Shown here piece after piece: positions 18,563-26,209 of a stretch of 64,000 nucleotides of DNA (position 1 is the first letter of the stretch; the number at the start of each line of letters is the position of its first letter). The DNA is taken from assembly GCF_014635045.1 (NCBI RefSeq), contig NZ_BMCF01000007.1:35776-99775 (forward strand), given 5' to 3'. Source of the stretch: Staphylococcus nepalensis (lineage in GTDB: Bacteria; Bacillota; Bacilli; Staphylococcales; Staphylococcaceae). The position numbers and the translations under genes were made by a program. Below the pieces are notes generated by a model, which did no database searches, was not told where the DNA came from, and saw only the letters and a list, made by a program, of their open reading frames with translations.

Positions 18563-19516
18563 ATGAAAAAGGTTTTTATCGCAGGCGCAATCCCTGAAAT
18601 GGGACTTAGTCAACTTGAAAAACATTTTGAGGTTGATATGTACACAGGTAAAACGTTAATTTCTGAAGCATTATTAATTCAAAAAGTTCAAGATGCAGAT
18701 GCATTAATCACTTTATTGTCTACTAACGTGAGCCGAAAAGTCATTGAATCGGCGCCAAAACTAAAAATCATAGCTAACTATGGTGCTGGTTTTAATAACA
18801 TTGACATCCAAGCTGCCCGTGAACGCCATATTGATGTTACGAATACACCGATTGCTTCCACAAATGCAACAGCAGATTTAACGATGGGCGTTTTATTGGC
18901 TGTTGCTCGCCGTATTCCTGAAGGCGATCAACTTTGCCGTAACGAAGGATTCAATGGTTGGTCCCCTTTATTCTTTAGAGGACGTGAAGTATCAGGTAAA
19001 ACGATTGGTATTATCGGCTTAGGAGAAATCGGTACGGCAGTTGCAAGACGTGCTAAAGGGTTTGATATGAGTGTGCTTTACACAGGGCCAAATCGCTATA
19101 AAGATAAAGAAGCTGAATTAAATGCTGAATACGTCACACTCGATGCACTTTTAGAACGTTCAGATTTTGTAACTATAAATTGTTCGTATAATGAACAATT
19201 AAAGCATATGATTGATTACCAAGCGATTCAAAAAATGAAACCAACTTCATACTTAATCAATGCATCTAGAGGGCCAATTGTTTATGAGGCCGAATTAGTC
19301 AAAGCACTTAAAGAAGGCGTGATTGAAGGTGCTGCACTGGATGTATTTGAATTCGAACCACAAATAACAGAAGCGCTTAAATCAATGAAAAATGTAGTCA
19401 TTACACCACACATTGGTAATGCAACTTTTGAAGCAAGAGATATGATGGCTGATATTGCAGCGACAAACGTAGTGAAACAACTTAGCGGTGAAACACCCAA
19501 TTATATTGTGAACTGA
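18563..19516 (+). CDS. D-isomer-specific 2-hydroxyacid dehydrogenase (glyoxylate/hydroxypyruvate reductase-like)
   Basis: The 317-residue protein has the two-domain build of D-2-hydroxyacid dehydrogenases. It has ANYGAGFNNIDIQAARER, the Rossmann motif TIGIIGLGEIGTAVARRA, and the catalytic Arg in NASRGPIVYEAELVKAL. The catalytic Glu lies near FEFEPQ and the catalytic His is in TPHIGNATFEARDMM. It is very like the conserved staphylococcal 2-hydroxyacid dehydrogenase. It should reduce a 2-keto acid with NAD(P)H; the exact acid is unknown. AAAGGAG precedes the start, and a Rex-like operator sits before it. A cupin gene follows within 15 bases and is probably co-transcribed. Confidence 0.88.
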   Translation: MKKVFIAGAIPEMGLSQLEKHFEVDMYTGKTLISEALLIQKVQDADALITLLSTNVSRKVIESAPKLKIIANYGAGFNNIDIQAARERHIDVTNTPIASTNATADLTMGVLLAVARRIPEGDQLCRNEGFNGWSPLFFRGREVSGKTIGIIGLGEIGTAVARRAKGFDMSVLYTGPNRYKDKEAELNAEYVTLDALLERSDFVTINCSYNEQLKHMIDYQAIQKMKPTSYLINASRGPIVYEAELVKALKEGVIEGAALDVFEFEPQITEALKSMKNVVITPHIGNATFEARDMMADIAATNVVKQLSGETPNYIVN

Positions 19517-19530
19517 CAGGAGTGAAAGCT

Positions 19531-19896
19531 ATGTTACACACATCTAACCGTTTTTTTAAAATTAATGATTTACAACATTTTTCTGATGAAGCAGCGAAAA
19601 AAACAATATTCTATGAATCAACACATTCAGCCGGTGCTGTTTGGTGTCTAAAACCAGGTCAAACATTGCCTTGTCACACACACAAAGATGCAGATGATGT
19701 TTGGATTGTTCTCCAAGGCAAAGGTACATTTTTCACAAACAATAATAATCAAAAAACCATCCAAGCAGGTGATATATTTGTATCATTTCCAGGCGATGCC
19801 CATGGTATGACCAATACAGGCGACGAAGACTTTGTGATGCTAGGATTCGCTGCCCCTATGCCACTCGACTTTAACCCCTATGAATGCCCTCAATAG
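19531..19896 (+). CDS. Small cupin-domain protein
   Basis: The 121-residue protein is a single cupin_2 barrel. GxxxPCHTHKDADDVWIVLQGKGTF carries the first metal-binding set (His, His, Asp in place of Glu). GDIFVSFPGDAHGMTNTGDEDFVMLGF carries the second His. CAGGAG is spaced for the ATG at 19531; a GTG at 19522 overlaps that site. It lies only 14 bases after the 2-hydroxyacid dehydrogenase stop, which suggests one transcript and a linked metabolic role. Function is unknown. Confidence 0.82.
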   Translation: MLHTSNRFFKINDLQHFSDEAAKKTIFYESTHSAGAVWCLKPGQTLPCHTHKDADDVWIVLQGKGTFFTNNNNQKTIQAGDIFVSFPGDAHGMTNTGDEDFVMLGFAAPMPLDFNPYECPQ

Positions 19897-19935
19897 CCAT
19901 TATACAAATAAAAACCTAAGATGATTTGTTATACT

Positions 19936-19973
19936 AAAAAGGATTGGCGAGTACCGTAGCTCCCAATCCTTTG
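19936..19973. terminator. Hairpin after the cupin gene
   Basis: AAAGGATTGG pairs with CCAATCCTTT across a loop of about 15 bases. The T tract is short (TTTGCTTC), so termination strength is uncertain. Confidence 0.55.
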
Positions 19974-20143
19974 CTTCAATGGTGGGTAGACTAACCTCTC
20001 TCCTGCAGTAAATACGTTTCCTATTTTTTAAATCATACTTTGTTGCTTTCCTTTTAACAATTCGTAATATAATCGGTAAGCTTTAAACAGGCAACTGCTC
20101 TGTATCCTTTTGTGACATCGTTCGTAATTCAATGACATGGTTT

Positions 20144-21232
20144 TTAAGATATTACTTTTAATTCAAATGGTTGCCAAGGTTCAAGTAAATCTAATAAAAA
20201 ATGCTCTTCTTTTCTAACATGGCCTATGACATTTTTATAACCTTTGTTTACCATATCTTGTAATGCGATTTGCATTTCACCTTTGTAATGCCCGTATGCG
20301 TCATTACAAATCATAATATCTCCTTTAACAATTTGGTTTGTACTATTTGGAGGGAAATCTTCATTTTTATAATGCACACGACTCATAGTTGAACGTATCA
20401 CGTAGTCTGATACATCCCCTCGGTTAAAATGAAATTCTTTTTCGATGACTTTTCTATCTAATGACGTAATATCATTACTCAAATAAACATCAAAGCTAGG
20501 CATAGTCAAATTAATTTCTGAGAGCGCTCGCAATTCTGATTCAGAAGCAAATGCGTTACCAATCAATAAATCATCTATTACATTTGTCATTAATAAATGC
20601 TTGGCTTGTACTGTTGTAAGTAAATTTCTATGGCTTTCTAAAGTAGGCAAACCTTCCATAATCTTCCACGGCCCTATCTTTCCTTCTTGTGAAGTCACAA
20701 AAGCTGCAGTTTTAATAGCATTTTTTTTATAAGACTCACTCGTAGTTATCAAACGGTTGTAAGATAAACCAGTGTATGTTTGAGGATAAAAGTTATGGCA
20801 ACCTATAAGTTGGTTCAAATTGGGTTTATAACTTAAGACATCTTCAATAAAAGTTGCGCTCACACTGATATTTAATTCTACAAACATATGCTCTTGGTTA
20901 TAACTCATTTGTGCTATTTCTTGGGCTGAAAACCCAGCGTCCACGCGTATGCCTGATACACCTAATGATTTAAAAAAGGATAAATCTTTAAGCGTTAAAT
21001 TCAAATCTTTAAACACTTTATGATTAATATCTGCAATAACTATCATATTGTTTTCTGTAGCAACTCTAACAACTGATTTAAACTTTTGAAATACCGCTTC
21101 ATCATCATTTTTTACTGATAATAAATTTGTGAATACACGTTTAAACCCATATTTCGCACTTAATTCAATATAATGAATCATTTCTTCTAAACAAGATTGT
21201 GTCGGATAAACTGATATTCCTAATTTATGCAT
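20144..21232 (-). CDS. DUF871-family phosphoglycosidase (MupG-like)
   Basis: The 362-residue protein starts KLGISVYPTQSCLEEMIHYI, the opening strand of the DUF871 TIM barrel. S. aureus MupG of this family is known to be a 6-phospho-N-acetylmuramidase that splits phosphorylated MurNAc-GlcNAc inside the cell. Here the gene ends an operon for a lactose-family PTS rather than a MurP-type transporter, so a phosphorylated disaccharide is the likely substrate but its identity is open. ATGs occur at 21238 and 21232. AAGGAG, inside the end of the upstream gene, is best spaced for 21232, which suggests translational coupling. Confidence 0.82.
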   Translation of the reverse strand: MHKLGISVYPTQSCLEEMIHYIELSAKYGFKRVFTNLLSVKNDDEAVFQKFKSVVRVATENNMIVIADINHKVFKDLNLTLKDLSFFKSLGVSGIRVDAGFSAQEIAQMSYNQEHMFVELNISVSATFIEDVLSYKPNLNQLIGCHNFYPQTYTGLSYNRLITTSESYKKNAIKTAAFVTSQEGKIGPWKIMEGLPTLESHRNLLTTVQAKHLLMTNVIDDLLIGNAFASESELRALSEINLTMPSFDVYLSNDITSLDRKVIEKEFHFNRGDVSDYVIRSTMSRVHYKNEDFPPNSTNQIVKGDIMICNDAYGHYKGEMQIALQDMVNKGYKNVIGHVRKEEHFLLDLLEPWQPFELKVIS

Positions 21233-21238
21233 ATACAT

Positions 21239-21526
21239 TTACTCCTTATCTGATTTATACAAAATGCCTCTCATTTGTCGTTTATCAATAAGTACACGTG
21301 ATTTTTCAAAAAAGAGAATACTTGCAAATATTAATAAAAACAACATAGCGCCCCACCCTAATATATTAATCTTTTCAAATATCAATACTGGGACAACAAT
21401 GATAAATGGAATCGCTACAAGTAATACCCATCTATTAAAATTGAATTTGTTTACTATAAAATGAGCTATTTTGTAGCAGCAAAATACAAGAAAAAACAAT
21501 AATATAATATAAACAAATCGTATCAT
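21239..21526 (-). CDS. Small membrane protein of the DUF871/PTS operon
   Basis: This 95-residue protein has about three hydrophobic segments (FVYIILLFFLVFCCYKIAHF, then WVLLVAIPFIIVVPVLIF, then WGAMLFLLIFASILFF) and a basic C-terminal tail. It lies one base from the EIIA stop, and its last codons contain the ribosome binding site of the DUF871 gene. It is therefore tightly built into the operon. It matches no family that I recognise. It might be an accessory subunit of the permease, but that is a guess. Confidence 0.7.
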   Translation of the reverse strand: MIRFVYIILLFFLVFCCYKIAHFIVNKFNFNRWVLLVAIPFIIVVPVLIFEKINILGWGAMLFLLIFASILFFEKSRVLIDKRQMRGILYKSDKE

Positions 21527-21527
21527 A

Positions 21528-21848
21528 TCAACACTTCTCTTCTAATTTTTTATATAAAACAATCATTTTTTCAATTAAATTTTTCTCACTAATGGCTGTC
21601 ATCAAGTGATCTTGAGCATGAATCATTAATAACGATGTTTCTACTTTGTCACCATTTATTTCAGATTGTATAAGCTCTGTTTGTATATTATGTGCTTTAC
21701 TCATTTCTTGCTTCGCTTGTTCCATAAATTGGTTGGCTTGTTCAAAATTAAATTCTGTTGCCGCATCAAGCGCTTCATATGCTAAGCTTCTTGCATTTCC
21801 ACCATGTGAAATGATTTCGAATATAGATTGTTCATTTTGCTCGCTCAT
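21528..21848 (-). CDS. PTS lactose/cellobiose-family enzyme IIA
   Basis: This 106-residue all-helical protein matches the Lac-family EIIA. ISHGGNARSLAYEALDAATEFNFEQANQFMEQA forms the first helices, and MIHAQDHLMTAI carries the phosphorylated histidine (consensus VHAQDHLM). It accepts phosphate from HPr and passes it to the EIIB at 23198. It lies 17 bases after the EIIC gene. The partner domains are all present as separate genes in the same operon. Confidence 0.92.
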   Translation of the reverse strand: MSEQNEQSIFEIISHGGNARSLAYEALDAATEFNFEQANQFMEQAKQEMSKAHNIQTELIQSEINGDKVETSLLMIHAQDHLMTAISEKNLIEKMIVLYKKLEEKC

Positions 21849-21865
21849 CTAATCCCCCATCTCAT

Positions 21866-23161
21866 TTAATCATCGTTTAACGGATCGTTTATGTTACCTT
21901 GTTCTTGTTCTATCATTTTACGTTCATACATTTTGAAGAATGGATAATAAATGATAACTGCTACTATAAGGTTAAATACTACCAACACAAGGGCTCGCCA
22001 ATCACCGTTTGTGGCAAATAATGCACCCAAAGGTCCGGGTAACGTCCACGGTGCTAATATTGTAATCTTTGCAATCAAACCTAACTTAAATACAAAATAA
22101 GTAATCGTTGTTAAAATCAGTGGAATGCCTATAAATGGTAAAGCAAGAATCGGATTCATTACTAATGGCGCACCAAATATAAGTGGTTCGTTAATATTAA
22201 ATATGCTGGGTATAATGGAGAAGCGACCGACCTTCTTCAAATATTCTGATTTTGAAAATATCATCAATATACACAAACTAAGTGTTGCGCCTGCCCCGCC
22301 TATCCATACAAACCATTGGAAAAATGGTTCAACAATAATATGTGGTAACGGCTCACCTGCAGCTTTAGCATCGATATTTTGGTCTAATAAAGAAAACCAA
22401 ATGGGTTGGAATACTGCACCCATGACAGCCACGCCATGTATACCAGCTGACCATAAAAGCACTATGAAGAATACTGGGATTAAAGCGCCTAATAAACTGT
22501 CACCCGCAAAATTGCCTAATGGTTCAAAAATTTTATTAATAATCGCATTTAAATCTATATTTAATATGACTCTTACAAACCAAGATATAACGATAATCAC
22601 TATCGCAGGTACCAAAGATTCAAAAGAACGTGCAACTGATCCCGGTACTTGGTCTGGCATTTTAATTGTAAAACCTGATTTCACTACTAAACGCATCATT
22701 TCAACAGCAAATATCATTGATATAATCGCTACAAACAACCCGGATCCACCTAAGTCAGCCATAGGTAACACGTAACCCATTGCATCCCTTTGAGGTAATT
22801 TATCATCCAAATTAACCGGTAAAGTCATCATTAGAAATGTGGCAAGTGAAAGTAAGCCGCCTGCCTGCCCATCCATTTTATAGGATTTCGCCAGACTATA
22901 CCCCATTGAAAACGCAGCATAAACTGCCATTAATCCTAACGTCATCCTATTGGCTATCATTATTTTTTCAGCATGTGGTTCTACTAATTTTTCCAAAGCA
23001 GGTATCGGTGGCGATGCAAATAAAGTAAAAAATGAACCAACAATAATTAAAGGTAGTGTTGCAATAATACCATCGCGAATAGAGGTCAAATGTCTCTGTT
23101 CGGATGCTTTAGCCATGGGTGGCATCAATACTTTTTCAATCCATTTCAAAAATTTCTGCAT
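21866..23161 (-). CDS. PTS lactose/cellobiose-family enzyme IIC
   Basis: The 431-residue permease has the Lac-family EIIC pattern: an N-terminal FLKWIEKVLMPPMAKASEQRHLTSIRDGIIATLPLIIVGSFF, several membrane spans, and the conserved NINEPLIFGAPLVMNP. ATILAPWTLPGPLGALFATNGDWRA-like sequence near the C-terminus is typical of cellobiose and chitobiose permeases. It brings in a disaccharide as its phosphate. A GTG at 23170 is in frame, but AAAGGG is spaced for the ATG at 23161. The sugar is unknown; the neighbouring DUF871 gene argues against plain cellobiose. Confidence 0.9.
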   Translation of the reverse strand: MQKFLKWIEKVLMPPMAKASEQRHLTSIRDGIIATLPLIIVGSFFTLFASPPIPALEKLVEPHAEKIMIANRMTLGLMAVYAAFSMGYSLAKSYKMDGQAGGLLSLATFLMMTLPVNLDDKLPQRDAMGYVLPMADLGGSGLFVAIISMIFAVEMMRLVVKSGFTIKMPDQVPGSVARSFESLVPAIVIIVISWFVRVILNIDLNAIINKIFEPLGNFAGDSLLGALIPVFFIVLLWSAGIHGVAVMGAVFQPIWFSLLDQNIDAKAAGEPLPHIIVEPFFQWFVWIGGAGATLSLCILMIFSKSEYLKKVGRFSIIPSIFNINEPLIFGAPLVMNPILALPFIGIPLILTTITYFVFKLGLIAKITILAPWTLPGPLGALFATNGDWRALVLVVFNLIVAVIIYYPFFKMYERKMIEQEQGNINDPLNDD

Positions 23162-23197
23162 AACATACACCCTTTGTTCACTTATTTAGCTTAGCGC

Positions 23198-23497
23198 TTA
23201 TGCATACGTTTGTATTTGCTTTAAAATCTTAGGCGCCCCTATTGGCGTATATCCCATTGGATCTATGACATCTACAGGTTTATTTGCCGCTGCTCCCACC
23301 TCTTTGAATTTATCTAATCGATGTCTCACTTGAGGCGCTACTAAACCTAAATCATAGTCAATTATTTGATTTTCAAATGTTTCCGTTCCAACTGCTTTAA
23401 TTTCTAAATTAAAATTTTCTTTTTCTGCTTCTTTCTTTACAGCGTCAACAATCATAGAACTAGACATACCACCTGAACAAACCATTAATACTTTCAT
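23198..23497 (-). CDS. PTS lactose/cellobiose-family enzyme IIB
   Basis: The 99-residue EIIB begins KVLMVCSGGMSSSMIVDAV, with the phosphorylated Cys7 in the phosphatase-like P-loop CSGGMSSS. The C-terminal DPMGYTPIGAPKILKQI fits cellobiose/chitobiose EIIB proteins. It sits between the RpiR regulator (14 bases upstream) and EIIC, in the same transcript. Confidence 0.92.
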   Translation of the reverse strand: MKVLMVCSGGMSSSMIVDAVKKEAEKENFNLEIKAVGTETFENQIIDYDLGLVAPQVRHRLDKFKEVGAAANKPVDVIDPMGYTPIGAPKILKQIQTYA

Positions 23498-23511
23498 ATC
23501 AATACACTCCT

Positions 23512-24372
23512 CTAATATTTTCTTTTTTTAACTTTAACTGCTTGTCGTGTGTTCTCTAACAACTTCGTATACCTTTCATAATTTCTACTAGCTAATGATA
23601 TAAATAAAATATCTATAACATTTAACGTTGCGATGCGTGAACTCATAGCTGAACTCCTCACTGGCTTTTCTACAGAGCTAAAAAACAAATTAATATTTGC
23701 TAAATCAGCTATGTAATTCTTACTATATTTAGTTATAGAAATAATTTGCGAGCCTTTGTCACGAGCTAATGACAGAGACTGTATCATATCTTCTGTTTGC
23801 CCCGTGTTCGAAATAGCAATGACAACATCTTCATTCGTTAAATTAGCACTCAATGTCGCTTGTTCATCGTAGCTCTTACCAACCTCGCACCATTTATCAA
23901 TACGTGTTAACTTCTGTTTCAAATCTTCTGCGATAATAGATGAAGCTCCAATACCAAAAACACAAATTTTCCTAGCTTTATTTAATATTAATATTGCTTG
24001 CTCTAGTTCCTCAGGTGATAAAATTTGAGCAGTATTTTTTATAGATTTAATGTTACTTTGAGAACTGCTATTAATCACACTTTCTTTTGAATAGTTCATG
24101 TTTAATTCATCATAATCAGGGCCTCTTTCGTTGGCGTTATTAAGTTCCATTGCAATTTTCATTTTCAAATCTTGAAAACCCTTACATTTAATTTTTTTAG
24201 ATAACCTAACAATCGTCGCTTCACTGACGTTTGTTAGGTTTGCTAGATGTTGTATTGAACTATTGATTGTTTCATGCGGGTGATCTATAACATATTGCGC
24301 CACCCTATATTCCGATGGATTCAAATTCGTTAACGATGATTCCAATAATATTAAAGTATTTCTAATAACCAT
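23512..24372 (-). CDS. RpiR/MurR-family regulator with SIS domain
   Basis: The N-terminal helix-turn-helix (LNPSEYRVAQYVIDHPHETINSSIQHLANLTNVSEATIVRLSKKIKCKGFQDLKMKIA) is followed by a SIS sugar-phosphate domain (KICVFGIGASSIIAEDLKQKL, then AISNTGQTEDMIQSLSLA). RpiR proteins such as MurR sense phosphosugars. It is the first gene of the PTS/DUF871 operon and is probably its autoregulated controller. Frames extend up to 24396, but the ATG at 24372 is nearest AGAGGTG, though unusually close. Upstream starts fall inside an 11-base inverted repeat that looks like the operator. Confidence 0.85.
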   Translation of the reverse strand: MVIRNTLILLESSLTNLNPSEYRVAQYVIDHPHETINSSIQHLANLTNVSEATIVRLSKKIKCKGFQDLKMKIAMELNNANERGPDYDELNMNYSKESVINSSSQSNIKSIKNTAQILSPEELEQAILILNKARKICVFGIGASSIIAEDLKQKLTRIDKWCEVGKSYDEQATLSANLTNEDVVIAISNTGQTEDMIQSLSLARDKGSQIISITKYSKNYIADLANINLFFSSVEKPVRSSAMSSRIATLNVIDILFISLASRNYERYTKLLENTRQAVKVKKRKY

Positions 24373-24914
24373 CACCTCTTTAAAACAATATTTCATATTA
24401 TTTATAATCTACAAAATATTGTTTCGTGTGTCAAATTAAATTATTAATGTATATTCACACTTAGATATGTCTGCTTATTTTGTTAATACATTTGGTTATG
24501 CTATAAAAATCTCCTATTAATATAATTGTTTCTCTAATCAAGCTACGTTCTTTTTTGTATTAAGTGTACATATTCATCCTTGTGTTATCATTGCTTTTTC
24601 ATTAAATAAAGATGGATTACAGGGTGAAGCAGGCTTCGTGATTACCAATTTTTTAGTAATGAGTTATTAAAATAGTATTGATAGCATTATGATTCACGAC
24701 TTTAATTCAAAGAAGGTCACACTAAAGCCATGTTTTAATTTAACGAAATTTTTTTATAAAAAAGTGAACTTATCACGTTAAACATACGTATATATTAGTG
24801 AATAGCATAAAAAGGGGGCCTTACGTACAAAGTGAATGTGATAATACGTTAATTTGTTACTTGTTTTCAGGCGATTCGAAATTGATCATTAAATATAAAA
24901 AGGGGCGAAAGTTT
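24373..24914. other. Divergent intergenic region between the PTS operon and the IsaB-like gene
   Basis: This 542-base AT-rich gap holds the candidate RpiR operator at 24383-24424 and the promoter of the repeat/IsaB gene, for which no sure -35/-10 was picked. A plus-strand frame ending at 24670 reads DGLQGEAGFVITNFLVMSY and has a protein-like look, but no start or ribosome binding site was found. It may be chance or a remnant. Confidence 0.4.
24383..24424. promoter_or_regulatory. Candidate RpiR operator
   Basis: AAACAATATTT and AAATATTGTTT are perfect 11-base inverted arms separated by 20 bases. They lie directly upstream of the RpiR start, with TATAAA-like sequence between the arms. Such large palindromes at the head of a sugar operon are typical of autoregulation. 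Confidence 0.55.
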
Positions 24915-25877
24915 ATGAATAATAAATTATTATTATTTTCATCATCAGCAATAGCTACAGGTTTATTGTTAGGTGCAAGTAGTACAGCGCAAGCGAACGA
25001 AGGTATGAACATGAACCAAGATATGCAGGCCGATATGAATCAAAACGACATGAACATGAACCATGACATGAACGGTAATATGAATCAAAACGATATGGGC
25101 ATGAACCATGACATGAACGGTAACATGAACCAAAACGACATGGGCATGAACCATGACATGAACGGTAACATGAATCAAAACGATATGGGCATGAACCATG
25201 ACATGAACGGTAACATGAATCAAAACGATATGGGCATGGATCATGATATGAACGGTAACATGAATCAAAACGATATGGGCATGGATCATGATATGAACGG
25301 TAACATGAATCAAAACGATATGGGCATGAATCATGACATGAACGGTAACATGAATCAAAACGATATAGGCATGGATCATGATATGAACGGTAACATGAAT
25401 CAAAACGACATGGGCATGAACCATGATATGAACGGTAACATGAATCAAAACGACATGGGCATGGATCATATGGCTCAAGAAACTATGATGCCTTATTACA
25501 ACTATAATGGCTATACAACTTATGATGGCCAATTTACTCAAGACTATAACTTTGTAAGAGCACTAAAATACGACAACGTGATGATTGATGGTTATAAAGT
25601 TAATACAGCCGCATCTGATAAAACGGTTGATTCTAGTAAAAAAGTTGATAGTACAATGGTAGATATGAATAAAGACGGCCAAGTCGTTCACATTACTTTT
25701 GATACAAAACCGAATACAGTAAGTAAAGACATGTTCAAAAAAGCACATATGTCTAACCACATGACTGATGAAGGCAAAACAGATAATGGTTCATATATGG
25801 CTTATGAAACAAACAATGGTATGTACAAAGCTTTCTTTGACGACCAAGGCTATCTGATGAAAGTGATGATTAGCTAA
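24915..25877 (+). CDS. Secreted Met/Asn/Asp/His-repeat protein with C-terminal IsaB-like domain
   Basis: The 320-residue protein starts at the ATG with GGGGCGAAAG upstream. A signal peptide (LLLFSSSAIATGLLLGASSTAQA) is followed by nine complete 15-residue repeats of the form MNQNDMGMNHDMNGN (25035-25439) and a partial tenth. From PYYNYNGYTTYDGQFTQDYN onward, about 115 residues resemble the staphylococcal antigen IsaB (TPYYTYNGYI, then NFxxAIKYDNVxxxGxK). IsaB is a secreted, nucleic-acid-binding surface antigen. The repeats are rich in Met, His, Asp and Asn and could bind copper or other metals; that is inference. A strong terminator follows. Confidence 0.85.
   Translation: MNNKLLLFSSSAIATGLLLGASSTAQANEGMNMNQDMQADMNQNDMNMNHDMNGNMNQNDMGMNHDMNGNMNQNDMGMNHDMNGNMNQNDMGMNHDMNGNMNQNDMGMDHDMNGNMNQNDMGMDHDMNGNMNQNDMGMNHDMNGNMNQNDIGMDHDMNGNMNQNDMGMNHDMNGNMNQNDMGMDHMAQETMMPYYNYNGYTTYDGQFTQDYNFVRALKYDNVMIDGYKVNTAASDKTVDSSKKVDSTMVDMNKDGQVVHITFDTKPNTVSKDMFKKAHMSNHMTDEGKTDNGSYMAYETNNGMYKAFFDDQGYLMKVMIS
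25035..25470 (+). repeat. Nine 45-base tandem repeats (plus a partial tenth) in the IsaB-like gene
   Basis: Units begin at ATGAATCAAAACGA and repeat every 45 bases without a frame break. Synonymous changes and N/D swaps (NHD or DHD; one unit has Ile for Met) show separate drift with some recent copying. Such arrays readily change copy number. Confidence 0.92.
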
Positions 25878-25900
25878 TTTAACGAATCTTAGTTAATATG

Positions 25901-25949
25901 CACCCTAAAAGTTGGATTTAATAAATCCACTTTTAGGGTGCTTTTTAAT
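25901..25949 (+). terminator. Strong intrinsic terminator after the IsaB-like gene
   Basis: CACCCTAAAAGTTGGATTTA pairs with its near-complete reverse complement (AATCCACTTTTAGGGTG) around a short loop and is followed by CTTTTTAA. Confidence 0.9.
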
Positions 25950-26130
25950 TATATTTTAAAAAGTATACCGTTTTCATAACATCACATTAAGCAAGCATAA
26001 AAGGAAGCGGAACAGAAATCGTATTTTTATAAAATGGCTTCGTTCTCCCACTAGGAATAAAGCATACGAACGCTAAGACTGTTGAGGACTTTACATTTCC
26101 ATTTTAGCCACCATCTGCCAATACAATGTT

Positions 26131-26164
26131 AAAGGCTGAAACATCGTTTGCCTCAGCCTCTTTT
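26131..26164. terminator. Terminator near the end of the Mur ligase gene
   Basis: AGGCTGA pairs with TCAGCCT across about 14 bases. There are T/A tracts on both sides, so it may serve the minus-strand Mur ligase gene. Confidence 0.5.
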
Positions 26165-26209
26165 AAACATAATACTCCTTTTTAAAAATAAACCATTTAT
26201 ACTTTACCT

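Larger units (their letters stand above)
25878..26209. other. Intergenic region between the IsaB-like gene and the Mur ligase
   Basis: Two terminators (25901 and 26131) flank a segment at 25993-26046 that reads GGAACAGAAATCG, then CGTTCTCCCACT. From memory this resembles a small intergenic repeat common in staphylococcal genomes. No coding frame was seen. Confidence 0.4.

Noticed and set aside
22125..22775. 216-codon plus-strand frame inside the EIIC gene
   Set aside because: It lies opposite a clear PTS EIIC gene, has no ribosome binding site and shows no family features.
24520..24670. Plus-strand frame ending GEAGFVITNFLVMSY upstream of the IsaB-like gene
   Set aside because: It looks protein-like at its end but has no start codon or ribosome binding site, and I could not tie it to a family. 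It is too weak to call a gene or pseudogene.
24969..25541. 190-codon open frame on the minus strand with repeated IHVTVHIMVHAHIVL units
   Set aside because: It is the reverse of the 45-base repeat array of the IsaB-like gene. The repeats are read as protein on the plus strand with a signal peptide and ribosome binding site; the minus frame has neither.
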